The notes beneath the pieces were generated by a model, which saw nothing but the letters and a program-made list of their open reading frames with translations, did no database searches and was not told the origin of the DNA. Below are positions 41,938-51,340 of a stretch of 64,000 nt of DNA, piece by piece (positions within the stretch are counted from its first letter, which is position 1; every line of letters begins with the position of its first letter). The stretch lies in assembly GCA_016710635.1 (NCBI GenBank), contig JADJVL010000012.1:1-64000 (forward strand), read 5' to 3'. The DNA is from Holophagaceae bacterium. GTDB taxonomy: Bacteria; Acidobacteriota; Holophagae; Holophagales; Holophagaceae. The position numbers were made by a program, and so were the translations under genes.

Positions 41938-43745
41938 GCCTTTCTCTGCCCTTCCTGCTGGTCCTGCCCCTCCTCGCCCAGGCCCAGGCCCCGGCGCCGA
42001 AGCCGACACCGCCGCCGGCGATCGTCCGGACCGTCAGCGCCCGCCCCACCGCGAGCGCCCTGGCCGCCGCCGAAGCGCGGCTGCGCAAGGACACCGCGTT
42101 TCTCGCCTCGCCGGAGCTCAAGGGCCGCGGCAACGGGGAGCCGGGGCTGGAAAAGGCCGCCGAGCACATCCTCGCCCGCTACAAGGCCCTGGGCCTGCCC
42201 ACCCAGGTGCTGCGCATGCCCTTCCCCACCGCCGTCGAGCGGGAGACGGCGGAGGCCTCCCTCAATTTCGGCGATGGCGAGGCCCGCCGGCCCGTGTGGG
42301 GCAAGGACCTGGACGCCATGTGGGCCAGCGGGGACGGCAGCTTCCGCTTCAAGGCCCTCGTCTTCGCGGGCTACGGCCTGGGCGCCCCGGCCCGCCAGGA
42401 CCTGGACGGCCTCGACCTCAAGGGCAAGGTGGTGATGATGCTGCGGGAAGTCCCGGCGGCGGGCGCGCCCCACGCGTCCCCCCTGGAGACCTCGCCCCTG
42501 GCCCGGGCGAAGGCCCTGGCCGGCGCACACCCCGCGGCGGTGATCTTCCTCGAGGAAGGGCCTGCGGTCCCCGCCATGGCCCGCATGGACGGCGCCGCGA
42601 CCCTGCCCTTCCCCATGCTCGCCATGACCGTGGACGCCGCCGCCAGCGTCTGCGCCGACCTCAAGGACCGCATCGCGAAGCTCAAGGCCACCGGCGACGC
42701 CCAGAGCCGGGACTATGTTTTCGCGCCCTGGTCCTACCTCAACCTGACCCTGAAGCTCCGACGGGTGGAGGCCCAGCTGCCGGTGGTGGTGGCCTCGCTG
42801 AAAGGCCGCGCCAAGGGCCTGGCCGGGGAGTACATCGCCGTGGGCGCCCACATGGACCACCTGGGCACGAGCGGCCGCCACAGCCTCGCCGGGGCCGCCC
42901 GGAGCGAGGCCCATCCCGGCGCCGACGACAACGCCTCCGGCACCGCCCTCGTCCTGGAGCTGGCCCGCGCCCTGAAGGCCCGGCCGGCGAAGCGCTCGAT
43001 CCTCTTCATGCACTTCCCGGGGGAGGAGGAGGGGCTGCTCGGCTCCGCCTACTGGATGCAGCACCCCACCGTGGACAAGGCCAAGGTCCGCTTCATGGCG
43101 AACTTCGACATGGTGGGCCGCATGGACGCCGCCAAGCCCACCCTGCAGCTGGGCGCCTACGGCGCGCCCAAGGGCGCCTTCCTGCGCGCCCGCACCTTCG
43201 CGCCGGCGGGCCTCGACGTGCAGGGCGGCGACGGCCTGCCCGGGGGCGGCTCCGACCACATGAGCTTCGCCGCCGGCCGCATCCCCACCTTCTTCTTCTT
43301 CACCGGGCTGCACACCGACTACCACCGCCCCAGCGACACCGCCGACAAGCTCAACCTCAAGGGCATGGCCCAGCTGGCGGTCTTCGCCACCGACGTGGTG
43401 GCGGATCTGGCCAACGCCGCCGAGGTGCCCGCCTTCGATGCGGAAAGCGCGAAGCCCCCCAAGGCCCTCGGCTCCCCCATGCGCATCGCCTTCGGCACCC
43501 TGCCGGACTACGCGGCCAACCCCAAGGGCTTCCGCATCACCGGCGTGAGCCCCGGCGGCACCGCGGAAGCCATCGGGCTGCAGGGCGGCGACATCCTCAC
43601 CGACTTCGGCGGCCGGGCCCTCAAGGACATCCAGGACTACATGGCGGCCCTCGGCGCCTTCAAGCCCGGCGACAAGGTGGTGGTGAAGTGGCTCCGGGGC
43701 GAGACGCCCATGCAGGCCGAGGCGGTCCTCAAAGGCCGCCCGTGA
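41934..43745 (+). CDS. Exported M28-family metallopeptidase with PA and PDZ domains
   Basis: 603 aa with signal peptide (SLPFLLVLPLLAQAQA). Middle: protease-associated domain around FAGYGLGAPARQDLDGLDLK. Peptidase M28 core: VGAHMDHLG (His-x-Asp), HPGADDNASGTALVLELA (bridging Asp), FPGEEEGLLGS (Glu pair), GGSDHMSF, HTDYHRPSDT (zinc His). C-terminal PDZ (ITGVSPGGTAEAIGLQGGDI). An aminopeptidase in the periplasm or outside is likely. Coupled with NYN upstream and aroB downstream through overlapping start/stop codons. Confidence 0.9.
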   Translation: MSLSLPFLLVLPLLAQAQAPAPKPTPPPAIVRTVSARPTASALAAAEARLRKDTAFLASPELKGRGNGEPGLEKAAEHILARYKALGLPTQVLRMPFPTAVERETAEASLNFGDGEARRPVWGKDLDAMWASGDGSFRFKALVFAGYGLGAPARQDLDGLDLKGKVVMMLREVPAAGAPHASPLETSPLARAKALAGAHPAAVIFLEEGPAVPAMARMDGAATLPFPMLAMTVDAAASVCADLKDRIAKLKATGDAQSRDYVFAPWSYLNLTLKLRRVEAQLPVVVASLKGRAKGLAGEYIAVGAHMDHLGTSGRHSLAGAARSEAHPGADDNASGTALVLELARALKARPAKRSILFMHFPGEEEGLLGSAYWMQHPTVDKAKVRFMANFDMVGRMDAAKPTLQLGAYGAPKGAFLRARTFAPAGLDVQGGDGLPGGGSDHMSFAAGRIPTFFFFTGLHTDYHRPSDTADKLNLKGMAQLAVFATDVVADLANAAEVPAFDAESAKPPKALGSPMRIAFGTLPDYAANPKGFRITGVSPGGTAEAIGLQGGDILTDFGGRALKDIQDYMAALGAFKPGDKVVVKWLRGETPMQAEAVLKGRP

Positions 43746-44821
43746 GGCTGGACCTGCCGGAAGGCTTCCCCACGGAGGTCTTCCTCACGGAGCGCCTGGA
43801 GGGCAGCCTCCTGCCAACGGGCCGCTGGGTCCTGTTGGCGGACCAGGCGGTGGAGTCGGCCTGGCGGGGGGCCGGCCTGCCGGTGCCCGAAGGCAGCCGC
43901 TTCCTAAGGACTTCGGAGGACACCAAGCGCCTCGAAACCCTCCTGCCCTGGCTGGAGGACTGGGCCGCCCTGCCCCTTCACCGGGACGCCACGGTGGTGG
44001 CCGTGGGTGGCGGCGTACTCACCGACATGGCCGGCCTCGCCGCGGCCCTCTTCCTGCGCGGCGTGGCCTGGCAGAGCTGGCCGACCACCCTCCTTGCCCA
44101 GGTGGACGCGGGCCTGGGGGGGAAGACCGCGGTGAACCTCGCCGCCGGCAAGAACCTCGCAGGAGCCTTCCATCCCCCGGTCCGCCTCGTGGCCTGCCGG
44201 GCCTTCCTCGAGACCCTGCCGCCGCGCCAACGGGAATCCGGCTTCTGGGAGGTCCTCAAGATGGCCTTCGTTGAAGGCGATGCCCCCTGGGCGGAGGCGC
44301 TCCTGGCCCAGGCCGCCCCGGACGCCTCCTCGATGGCGAGGGCGCTGCAGGCCAAGGCCGGCATCGTGCATCGGGATCCCCTGGAACGGGGGGAGCGCCG
44401 GCTGCTGAACCTGGGGCACACCCTGGGCCACGCCCTGGAATCCGCCTCGGACTTCCGCCTGCTCCACGGCGAGGCCGTGGGCCTCGGCCTCCTCGCCGCC
44501 CTCCAGCTGGCGGAAGCGGAAGGACTCCCGCCCTTTCCCGAGCCGCTGCTGGCGCGGCTTGCCGCGCGGCTGGAACCCTTGGCGGCCTTCGCGGCACCCT
44601 TCGATGCCTGCCTCCCCTTCCTCCAGCGGGACAAGAAGGCCGGCGCGGTTTCCAGCACGGCAGAGGGTTCCGCCGGGCGGCCCTCCGCTTCGGAGATACA
44701 CTGCATCCTTCCCCTGCCGGGACGCCGCGCGGAGATCCGCCCGCTGCCGCCGGAAGCCTGGAAAGGCCCCCATCGCTCGATGATGGCGCGTCTCGCCGGC
44801 ACACGCCCCGCCCCGCTCTGA
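43742..44821 (+). CDS. aroB: 3-dehydroquinate synthase
   Basis: 359 aa, GTG overlapping the peptidase stop. VVAVGGGVLTDMAGLAAALF (NAD and metal region), WPTTLLAQVDAGLGGKTAVN, GAFHPP, LNLGHTLGHALES (zinc His) and LLHGEAVGLGLLAALQ are the AroB signatures. It converts DAHP to 3-dehydroquinate, step two of the shikimate pathway. The C-terminus runs ~35 residues past the usual end (after EIRPLPPEAW) with low-complexity sequence. The pathway's kinase is in the ThiE fusion nearby. Confidence 0.92.
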   Translation: MRLDLPEGFPTEVFLTERLEGSLLPTGRWVLLADQAVESAWRGAGLPVPEGSRFLRTSEDTKRLETLLPWLEDWAALPLHRDATVVAVGGGVLTDMAGLAAALFLRGVAWQSWPTTLLAQVDAGLGGKTAVNLAAGKNLAGAFHPPVRLVACRAFLETLPPRQRESGFWEVLKMAFVEGDAPWAEALLAQAAPDASSMARALQAKAGIVHRDPLERGERRLLNLGHTLGHALESASDFRLLHGEAVGLGLLAALQLAEAEGLPPFPEPLLARLAARLEPLAAFAAPFDACLPFLQRDKKAGAVSSTAEGSAGRPSASEIHCILPLPGRRAEIRPLPPEAWKGPHRSMMARLAGTRPAPL

Positions 44822-44838
44822 TCCCCGAAGAGATCCCC

Positions 44839-46749
44839 GTGCCTCCAGCCCTCCCCGCCTTCCGAACCGGCCTGCTGGCGGCCGCCCTGTCCCTGGCCGC
44901 CGCGACGGCGGGCGGGGCCCAGGAGGATCCCCGGGCCCTGATGGTGCAGGCCCGCTCCATGCAGCGGCGCAGCGGCGGGGACGATCCCGCCGGCGCCGTC
45001 GTCCTCTACCGCCGGGTGATCCAGCTGGTGCCCCGCAGCGCCGAAGCCCAGCTCCGGCTCAGCGAGGCCCTCGCCGAGACCGGGGACCTGCCCGGCGCCA
45101 TCGAAAGCGGGCGCAAGGCCTGCGAGCTGGCGCCCGCCAACGCCGAGATGGCCGCGAACCTGGGCCTCCTCCAGTACCGTCGGGCCCAGGGCGATAGCGG
45201 CGCCTATCCCGAAGCCAAGGCCGGCCTCCTCGCCGCCACCGTCCTGCTGCCCACGGACCCGGAGCTCTGGGCGCGCCTCGCGGAGATCGCCGAAGGCCTC
45301 AAGGACAAGGACACCGCGCTGCGGGCCTGGCTCCAGGTGGGCCGCCTCAGGCCCTCCGTAACCCTCGCCTGGGAGCGCGCCTACGCCCTCGCCAAGGAAG
45401 TGGGCAGCTACGAAGGGCGCCGCGAGGCCGTGCTGGCCATGTGCCAGGGCCGCACGCCGGAAGGGCGCCAGCTGCGCCTGCTGGAGGACCTCGCCCGGGA
45501 CCAGATCGGCGCGGGCTACCTGGCCCATGCGGAGGAGAGCTTCCAGCTGCTGGCGCGGCACCTCCCCATGGAGCCCGCGGTCTGGGAGAACATCGCCCTC
45601 GTGCAGGTGCGCACCCAGCGCTTCGAGGAGGCCCTGGGCAACCTCGCCACCGCCGAAGGCCTGCGGGCGACGCCCCGGGTCCGCTACAACCAGGCCCTCT
45701 GCTTCATGAATCTCGGCCGCTACGCCGAAGCCGAAGCCAAGTGGCGGGAGACCCTGCCGGACGCCTCCAACAGCTCCGACAGCGGCAACCTGGCGGACGG
45801 CGCCCGCAGCCTCCTCGGCGTCTGCCTCTTCCTGCAGGGGAAGGAACAGGCGCTGCTGGACCAGCTGGCCGCGTGGCCGGAGACCCCGGAGAACGGCGAC
45901 CTTCTCGCGCTTCGGGCCCAGGCCCTCCTGCGCCTGCAGCGGTGGAAGGAGGCGCGCGCGACCCTGCGGGATGGCATGGCCCGCTTCCCCCGGACCGGCC
46001 TCTTCCAGCAGGCCAAGGAGATCCCGCCGGACCTCTTCGACGAAGGGCTGTTCAGCCGGAAGCCCTCCCGCCAGGCCCTCACCCTCCTCGAGCGGGAGGC
46101 CGCCGCCAGCACCCTGGCGGAGTTCAAGGACTGGAAGGGCGCCCTGGCGGTGCTCGAATCGGCGAAGGCCCTGCGGGCCAAGCCCAACGTGAACCTGCTG
46201 CTGCTGGAATCCAACGTGCTGGACCAGATGGGGCGCTACGACGAGGCCATTCAGGTGCTCCGCAGGGTCCAGACCCTGGCGCCGGAGAACCCCACCCTCC
46301 AGAACAACCTCGGCTACCTCCTCCTGGAGCGCGGCGGCGACCTGGAGGAGGCCGCGCGCCTCATCGGCGCCTCCGTGGACAAGGATCCGCAGAACGGCAG
46401 CGTCCAGGATTCCTGGGGCTGGGTCCTCTTCAAGCAGGGAAAGTTCGGCGAGGCCGAGAAGTCCCTGCGCCGGGCCTCCGAGCTGAGTCCCTACAGTCCG
46501 GAGGTCCGCAAGCACCTCGGCGAGGCCCTTCTCAAGCTGGGCCGCCGCGGCGAGGCCGCCGAGCAGTGGGAGCGGGCCCTCGCCTTCTCCTTCCCGGGCC
46601 GCAAGCAGCTGGAGAAGCGGCTCTCCGAACTGCGGGCGCAGCTCGCCAGGGAAGGCGGCCCCGCCGCCGCCGGCGAAGTGCCCGCGAAGCCGGACCCGGC
46701 CGATGACGGCGAAGGCGATGGCGATGGCGACGAGGAGAGGCTGCCGTGA
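44839..46749 (+). CDS. Exported large TPR protein
   Basis: 636 aa, GTG start. Signal peptide TGLLAAALSLAAATAGGAQ. About twelve TPR units follow, among them AEMAANLGLLQYRRAQGDSG, VRYNQALCFMNLGRYAEAEA, PTLQNNLGYLLLERGGDLEE and SVQDSWGWVLFKQGKFGEAE. The C-terminal tail is acidic and Gly-rich (DDGEGDGDGDEE). In several phyla a TPR protein of this type precedes a LolB-like gene, and here too a small protein gene follows with GTGA overlap. A periplasmic or outer-membrane assembly role is plausible. Confidence 0.86.
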   Translation: MPPALPAFRTGLLAAALSLAAATAGGAQEDPRALMVQARSMQRRSGGDDPAGAVVLYRRVIQLVPRSAEAQLRLSEALAETGDLPGAIESGRKACELAPANAEMAANLGLLQYRRAQGDSGAYPEAKAGLLAATVLLPTDPELWARLAEIAEGLKDKDTALRAWLQVGRLRPSVTLAWERAYALAKEVGSYEGRREAVLAMCQGRTPEGRQLRLLEDLARDQIGAGYLAHAEESFQLLARHLPMEPAVWENIALVQVRTQRFEEALGNLATAEGLRATPRVRYNQALCFMNLGRYAEAEAKWRETLPDASNSSDSGNLADGARSLLGVCLFLQGKEQALLDQLAAWPETPENGDLLALRAQALLRLQRWKEARATLRDGMARFPRTGLFQQAKEIPPDLFDEGLFSRKPSRQALTLLEREAAASTLAEFKDWKGALAVLESAKALRAKPNVNLLLLESNVLDQMGRYDEAIQVLRRVQTLAPENPTLQNNLGYLLLERGGDLEEAARLIGASVDKDPQNGSVQDSWGWVLFKQGKFGEAEKSLRRASELSPYSPEVRKHLGEALLKLGRRGEAAEQWERALAFSFPGRKQLEKRLSELRAQLAREGGPAAAGEVPAKPDPADDGEGDGDGDEERLP

Positions 46750-47222
46750 TCCTCTTCCTCCCGCCCGCGGTCCAGGTCCAGGCGCCCGTCGGGGCCATCC
46801 GGGCCCAGTACGCCTGGGGCTATGTGGGCGCGGACTGCGAAGGGAAGGGCACCTTGAACCTGCTGGTGGACGCCGCCACCGGCGCGGTCGTCCTCGAACT
46901 CCAGGGCCTCGGCGAACGCCTCATGCTCCTCCAGGGGGACGGCGCCACGGGCTACCGCCTGCAGATTCCCCGCCAGAAGCTGGACACCACCTCGGCGAGC
47001 CTCGCGGAGCTGCCCCTGCCCTTCCTCCCGAAGCTGGGCGGGCCGGCGGCGCTCCGGGCCCTCGTCGCCGAAGGGCGGGGCCCCGGCGTGAAGGTGACGA
47101 AGCGGGACGCCGCCGGCCCGGTGAAGTTGAAGTACCAGGGCAAGGACGACCAGGGCAAGGAGGTCCTGGTCTGGCTGGAGCGGAAGCGCTGGCAGCCCGC
47201 GGTCCCCGCCGCGGCGCCCTGA
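46746..47222 (+). CDS. Unknown protein, possibly LolB/DUF4292-like
   Basis: 158 aa, GTG overlapping the TPR stop. The sequence reads as beta-strand rich: IRAQYAWGYVGADCEGKGTL, VVLELQGLGERLMLLQGDGA, VKLKYQGKDDQGKEVLVWLE. The pattern and the TPR neighbour recall outer-membrane lipoprotein receptor LolB or DUF4292 proteins, but there is no lipobox and the similarity is only structural impression. No firm family. Confidence 0.5.
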   Translation: MILFLPPAVQVQAPVGAIRAQYAWGYVGADCEGKGTLNLLVDAATGAVVLELQGLGERLMLLQGDGATGYRLQIPRQKLDTTSASLAELPLPFLPKLGGPAALRALVAEGRGPGVKVTKRDAAGPVKLKYQGKDDQGKEVLVWLERKRWQPAVPAAAP

Positions 47223-47296
47223 TCCTCCGTCTCTTTCCGCGTCCCGGCTCCGCCTTTTCCGGCTTCGGCGACCGCGGGAGGCTCTAACCTGGGGAC

Positions 47297-49471
47297 ATGC
47301 CCCTTCATGCCCTGCCGAAGCCCGGGCTGCGCCCCTGGATGGCGTGGCTGGGCCTGCTCATCCCCGCGGCCCTGACCTGGTGGTGGGCCACCCAGGAACC
47401 GAAGGTCCGGGCCGAGCTCGTGGTCGCCCAGACCCTTGGCGCGGCCCGCAGCCGCACCCAGGCGCTGGAGGACCGCTTCAACAACTTCCGCCGGCTCGGC
47501 GCCGACCTCGCCGAGGAGCCCGCCCTCGCCGCCGCCCTCGCCGCCACGCCGGAGGGCCCGTCCCCCGCCGCCGCCCGGCAGCTCAACCTGGTGGCGAAGG
47601 CGAGCGGCGCGGCCATCGACCGGATCGAGCTCTTCGACAGCGGCGGCCAGGTCCGCCTGGGCTGGGAATACGATCACGTCCTGGACGACTACCGCGCCCT
47701 CAAGCCGCGGACCGCCGCCCGCCTCGACCTGCTCTACGTGCAGGCGGGGCTCCGGTCGCCCCGGGGCGCCACCTGGGTCGGCGCGTCGGAAGCGGAGGGC
47801 ACGGAGGAGCTTGTCCTGAAGCCCGACGGACCCGTGGTTCCCTCGGTGCACATTTCCGTTCCGGTCTATGGCTCCCAGGCGGAGCCCCTGGGCGTCCTGG
47901 CCCTGAAGGTGCGCCTGGGCGCCGACGACTTCCTCGGACCGGGAAACCAGGAGCCATGGCTGCTCCTCGGGGAGCAGGGGCAGATCATCTTCAGGCCCGC
48001 CGCCGCCGCGAGGTGGGTGCGCTACCTGCCTTCAGCCCGGCGCCTGCAGAGCTTCGACGAGGCCTTCGCCGAGCCGGTCCGCACCCTGAATGGCGAAGCC
48101 GGCGCCATCGCCGTCCGGGACGGCCTGCTGTGCTTCCGCCGCATCCACGTGGACCACGGCCGCGAATGGATCCTGCTGCGCCCCTTCGCCCGTGAGGACC
48201 TCTTTGCCGTGGGGCACGAGACCCTCAACCGGATCGGCATCCTGTGGGTCCTCAGCCTCCTCCTCCTCGCCATCGTGGGCTGGGCCATCCACCGGCGGGA
48301 GCTCGCCATGGTCCGGGAGGCCCAAGGCCAGCTGCTGCAGGCGACCCTGAACGCGTCCCGGGACCTCGCCATCTTCGCCACCGGCCCCGATGGCTTCATC
48401 CGTTTCTTCAGCGCCGGAGCGGAGCGGATGCTGGGCTTCGCCGCCGAAGAGGCCATCGGCCGCTTCACCATGACGGACTTCCACGTGCCCGAAGAGGTCC
48501 CGGACGCGGCGAAGGCCTTCCAGATGTCCGGCGAGCACGCCTCCCAGACCCTGGAGGGCGTCAGCCTCGAAAGGCCCGGGGGCCGCCGCACCTGGACCTA
48601 CCGGGACGTCGCGGACCGCCACTTCCCCGTCTTCCTGTCCATCACCGCCCTCCGGGGCCGGAGCGGCGGCGTCCTGGGCCACGTGGTGGTCGCCCAGGAC
48701 GCCCGCCCGGCCCTGGAGCGCGAACGCAGGCTCGAAACTGCGGCCCTCGACGCCCGGGCGGCGGAACGGCTGAAGAGCACCTTCCTCGCGGTGATGAGCC
48801 ACGAGGTCCGCACGCCCATGAACGCCATCATGGGCATGGTCCGCGTCCTCCGGCGCACCGCCCTGAGCCCGGAGCAGCAGGAGATCACCGAAGTCGGGGA
48901 GCGCGCCGCCCGGCACCTCCTGGAACTGCTGGACGGCGTGCTGGACTACACCAAGATCGAGGCGGGGCGCATGGAGCTCGATACGACGCCCTTCGCGCCC
49001 CACGCGCTGACGGAGGAGTGCGGCGAGCTGTGGCGGCTGCAGGCCGCCTCCAGGGGTCTCGCCTTCCAGCTCGACGCGCCCGGGCGGGTGCCCCTGGCTC
49101 TCGGCGATCCCGTGCGCCTCCGGCAGATCCTCAACAACCTGCTGGGGAACGCGGTGAAGTTCACCGAGCAGGGCCGCGTCAGCCTGCGCCTCCAGGCCGT
49201 CCGCAAAGGCGACCGCATGGCCTTGCGCTGGGAGGTGGAGGATACGGGTCCCGGCATTCCGGAGGCGGAGCTGGAACGGGTCTTCGAGGCCTTCACCCAG
49301 GCGGACACCGAACACACCCGGCGCCACGGCGGCACGGGCCTCGGGTTGGCCCTGTGCCGGGAACTGGCCCGGCTGATGGGCGGCACCTTGAAGGCGGAGC
49401 GCGGCCCGGCCCAGGGCAGCCGCTTCATCTTCGAGCTCGAGCTGCCCGCGGCGGAGGACCTGCCCCCTTGA
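47297..49471 (+). CDS. PAS-containing sensor histidine kinase
   Basis: 724 aa. The first helix (MAWLGLLIPAALTWWWA) and a second near residue 310-330 (IGILWVLSLLLLAIVGWAI) frame a ~270-residue periplasmic sensor. A PAS domain follows (ATGPDGFIRFFSAGAERMLGF), then HisKA with AVMSHEVRTPMNAIMG (His ~502) and a HATPase domain (NNLLGNAVKFTEQG, VEDTGPGIP, GGTGLGLAL). There is no receiver domain and no adjacent response regulator, so it is an orphan kinase. Confidence 0.9.
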   Translation: MPLHALPKPGLRPWMAWLGLLIPAALTWWWATQEPKVRAELVVAQTLGAARSRTQALEDRFNNFRRLGADLAEEPALAAALAATPEGPSPAAARQLNLVAKASGAAIDRIELFDSGGQVRLGWEYDHVLDDYRALKPRTAARLDLLYVQAGLRSPRGATWVGASEAEGTEELVLKPDGPVVPSVHISVPVYGSQAEPLGVLALKVRLGADDFLGPGNQEPWLLLGEQGQIIFRPAAAARWVRYLPSARRLQSFDEAFAEPVRTLNGEAGAIAVRDGLLCFRRIHVDHGREWILLRPFAREDLFAVGHETLNRIGILWVLSLLLLAIVGWAIHRRELAMVREAQGQLLQATLNASRDLAIFATGPDGFIRFFSAGAERMLGFAAEEAIGRFTMTDFHVPEEVPDAAKAFQMSGEHASQTLEGVSLERPGGRRTWTYRDVADRHFPVFLSITALRGRSGGVLGHVVVAQDARPALERERRLETAALDARAAERLKSTFLAVMSHEVRTPMNAIMGMVRVLRRTALSPEQQEITEVGERAARHLLELLDGVLDYTKIEAGRMELDTTPFAPHALTEECGELWRLQAASRGLAFQLDAPGRVPLALGDPVRLRQILNNLLGNAVKFTEQGRVSLRLQAVRKGDRMALRWEVEDTGPGIPEAELERVFEAFTQADTEHTRRHGGTGLGLALCRELARLMGGTLKAERGPAQGSRFIFELELPAAEDLPP

Positions 49472-49507
49472 GGGGCCGTCCACCTTGATGAAAAATGACG
49501 CCGCGCC

Positions 49508-51208
49508 TCAGGACTGGGGCACGAGCTTCACGGTGCCAGGCAGGGCGTGGCCGGGGCCGATCACGCCAACCCAGGGCAGGTAGCCCTTGCGCAGGATGCG
49601 GATCTCCCGCGGCTGGGCGGGGAGCTCAAGGGCGTAGATCGGCGTGGTGGCCCCGAGGATCTTCTCCCCACCCACATAGACATCGGCGCCCGAGGGCTCG
49701 GAGACCACGCGCACGAAGCCGGGCATGAGCTTGAGGTCCACGGACAGGTCGCGGACCTCGCCGGTGAGCTCCCGCTCTTCGCGAAGGTGGTTGGGAAGGT
49801 CCAGGCGCAGCAGCTTCACCCGGTTCAGGACGGTGCGGGAGAAAGGCGTGCGCATCCCCGTGGACTGGCCGTCCAGGTAGACCTCGGCGCCCGGGGGGGA
49901 GGTCAGGATGTTGAGGGTCCGTTCCGCCGTGGCCGCGTGCCAGGTCCACGCGGCGCCGGCCACCAGGACGATCACGCCCACGGTGATGACCCGGTGGAGG
50001 GTGCTGCCGCTTTCGATCCGCGCTTCGGAGCGGGTCGGGATGGCGTCGGAGCTGGTCCGGACCCCGAGGGCCGCCGCGCGCTTGACCTCCTGTGCAGACT
50101 GGGCCTTGCGGGGCCCGGAGGTCCCACTGGCGGGGGGCGCAGCGCTGCGGGGCGCCGGAGCGGACCGGGGCGGGCCCGCCGGCATCTCCGAGCTGCTGCG
50201 CCGGGTGTCTCCCCCCAGGCCCCGGAAAAGTTCGTCGGGGGGAAGAATGCTGGCGTTGGAGCTGCCACTGGAGGGCCGCTTGGAACCGGTGAGGGAGGCG
50301 GGTGCGTTCCCTTTCAGGGCGGGCAGGGCCCCGCCGTCCTCCATCCCGTCGAAGAAGGAAGGCAGCGGGATGGACCTTGTCTCGGTCACGAGGCCGTCGC
50401 TGGCGCCAAAGGCCAGGGCAAGGTCCGCGAGGAAGGTGCGCAGGTCCGGGTAGCGGGCCGCCGGATCCCGGTTCAGCGCTTTCTCGAAGACCCGCGCCAT
50501 CTCGGGCTCCATGTCCTCGGGAATGGCCGGCGGCTCGTGGACGATGTGGTAGAGGGTGGACGCGAGGCTGTCCCCGGGATGCGGGAGGCGGCCGCCGCTG
50601 AACATCTCGAAGGCCGTGACGGCGAAGGCGAAGCGGTCCGAGGCCGAGGAGGCGTCAGCGCCCCGGAGCAGCTCGGGAGCCGAGTAGGCGGGGGTGCCCA
50701 CCATCATGCCGGCGCTGGTGAGTCGCTGCTCCCCGCCCCGGGCGATGCCAAAGTCCATGAGCTTCAGGCGGCCGTCCGCGGAGACGAGGATGTTCTCGGG
50801 CTTCACGTCCCGGTGCACGATGCCGGCGCTCTCCGCGGCCACCAGGGCCTTGGCGCACTGCATGAGGAGGCCCATGGCCTTCTCCGCATCCAGGCTGCCT
50901 TCGTGGATGAGGGAGGCCAGGCTCTGGCCGTCGACGAACTCCATCGCCAGGAAGGGTCCCGCGTCGGGATCCACACCCACGTCGTAGATGGTGATGATGT
51001 TGGGATCATTGAGGCGGGCGCTGATCTCGGCCTCGCGCTGGAAGCGCGCCAGGGCCGTGTCCCGCTCGGAGCCGGATTCGCGGACCACTTTGATCGCCAG
51101 CTTCCGCTTGAGCAGGGGGTCCTGCGCGAGGTACACCATGCCCATGGCTCCATGCCCGAGGGCGTGGATGACCTGATATCGGCCGATGTTGGCGGGGTCC
51201 TGCGGCAT
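49508..51208 (-). CDS. Serine/threonine protein kinase with C-terminal PEGA domains
   Basis: 566 aa. The kinase domain (residues ~10-270) has YQVIHALGHGAMGMVYLAQD, LAIKVV, GIVHRDVKPENILV, MDFGIARG and GTPAYSAPELL. A long Pro/Ser/Ala-rich linker leads to one membrane helix (VITVGVIVLVAGAAWTW). It is followed by two PEGA-type repeats (NILTSPPGAEVYLDGQSTG; RVVSEPSGADVYVGGEKI), outside the membrane. PEGA modules often bind surface or S-layer components. Divergent from the pentapeptide protein with ~130 bp between. Confidence 0.9.
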   Translation of the reverse strand: MPQDPANIGRYQVIHALGHGAMGMVYLAQDPLLKRKLAIKVVRESGSERDTALARFQREAEISARLNDPNIITIYDVGVDPDAGPFLAMEFVDGQSLASLIHEGSLDAEKAMGLLMQCAKALVAAESAGIVHRDVKPENILVSADGRLKLMDFGIARGGEQRLTSAGMMVGTPAYSAPELLRGADASSASDRFAFAVTAFEMFSGGRLPHPGDSLASTLYHIVHEPPAIPEDMEPEMARVFEKALNRDPAARYPDLRTFLADLALAFGASDGLVTETRSIPLPSFFDGMEDGGALPALKGNAPASLTGSKRPSSGSSNASILPPDELFRGLGGDTRRSSSEMPAGPPRSAPAPRSAAPPASGTSGPRKAQSAQEVKRAAALGVRTSSDAIPTRSEARIESGSTLHRVITVGVIVLVAGAAWTWHAATAERTLNILTSPPGAEVYLDGQSTGMRTPFSRTVLNRVKLLRLDLPNHLREERELTGEVRDLSVDLKLMPGFVRVVSEPSGADVYVGGEKILGATTPIYALELPAQPREIRILRKGYLPWVGVIGPGHALPGTVKLVPQS

Positions 51209-51340
51209 CCGCGTCTCCGGGGCTCTGATGGGATGGACAAGTATAAGCCGGAACCGGCCCCCGGACGGGCCCCGGACCGGGAAAAAATCCGCCCGCATAC
51301 GCGGGTCCCGCTATCCTTCTGGCAACTCTCGAGGACAGCC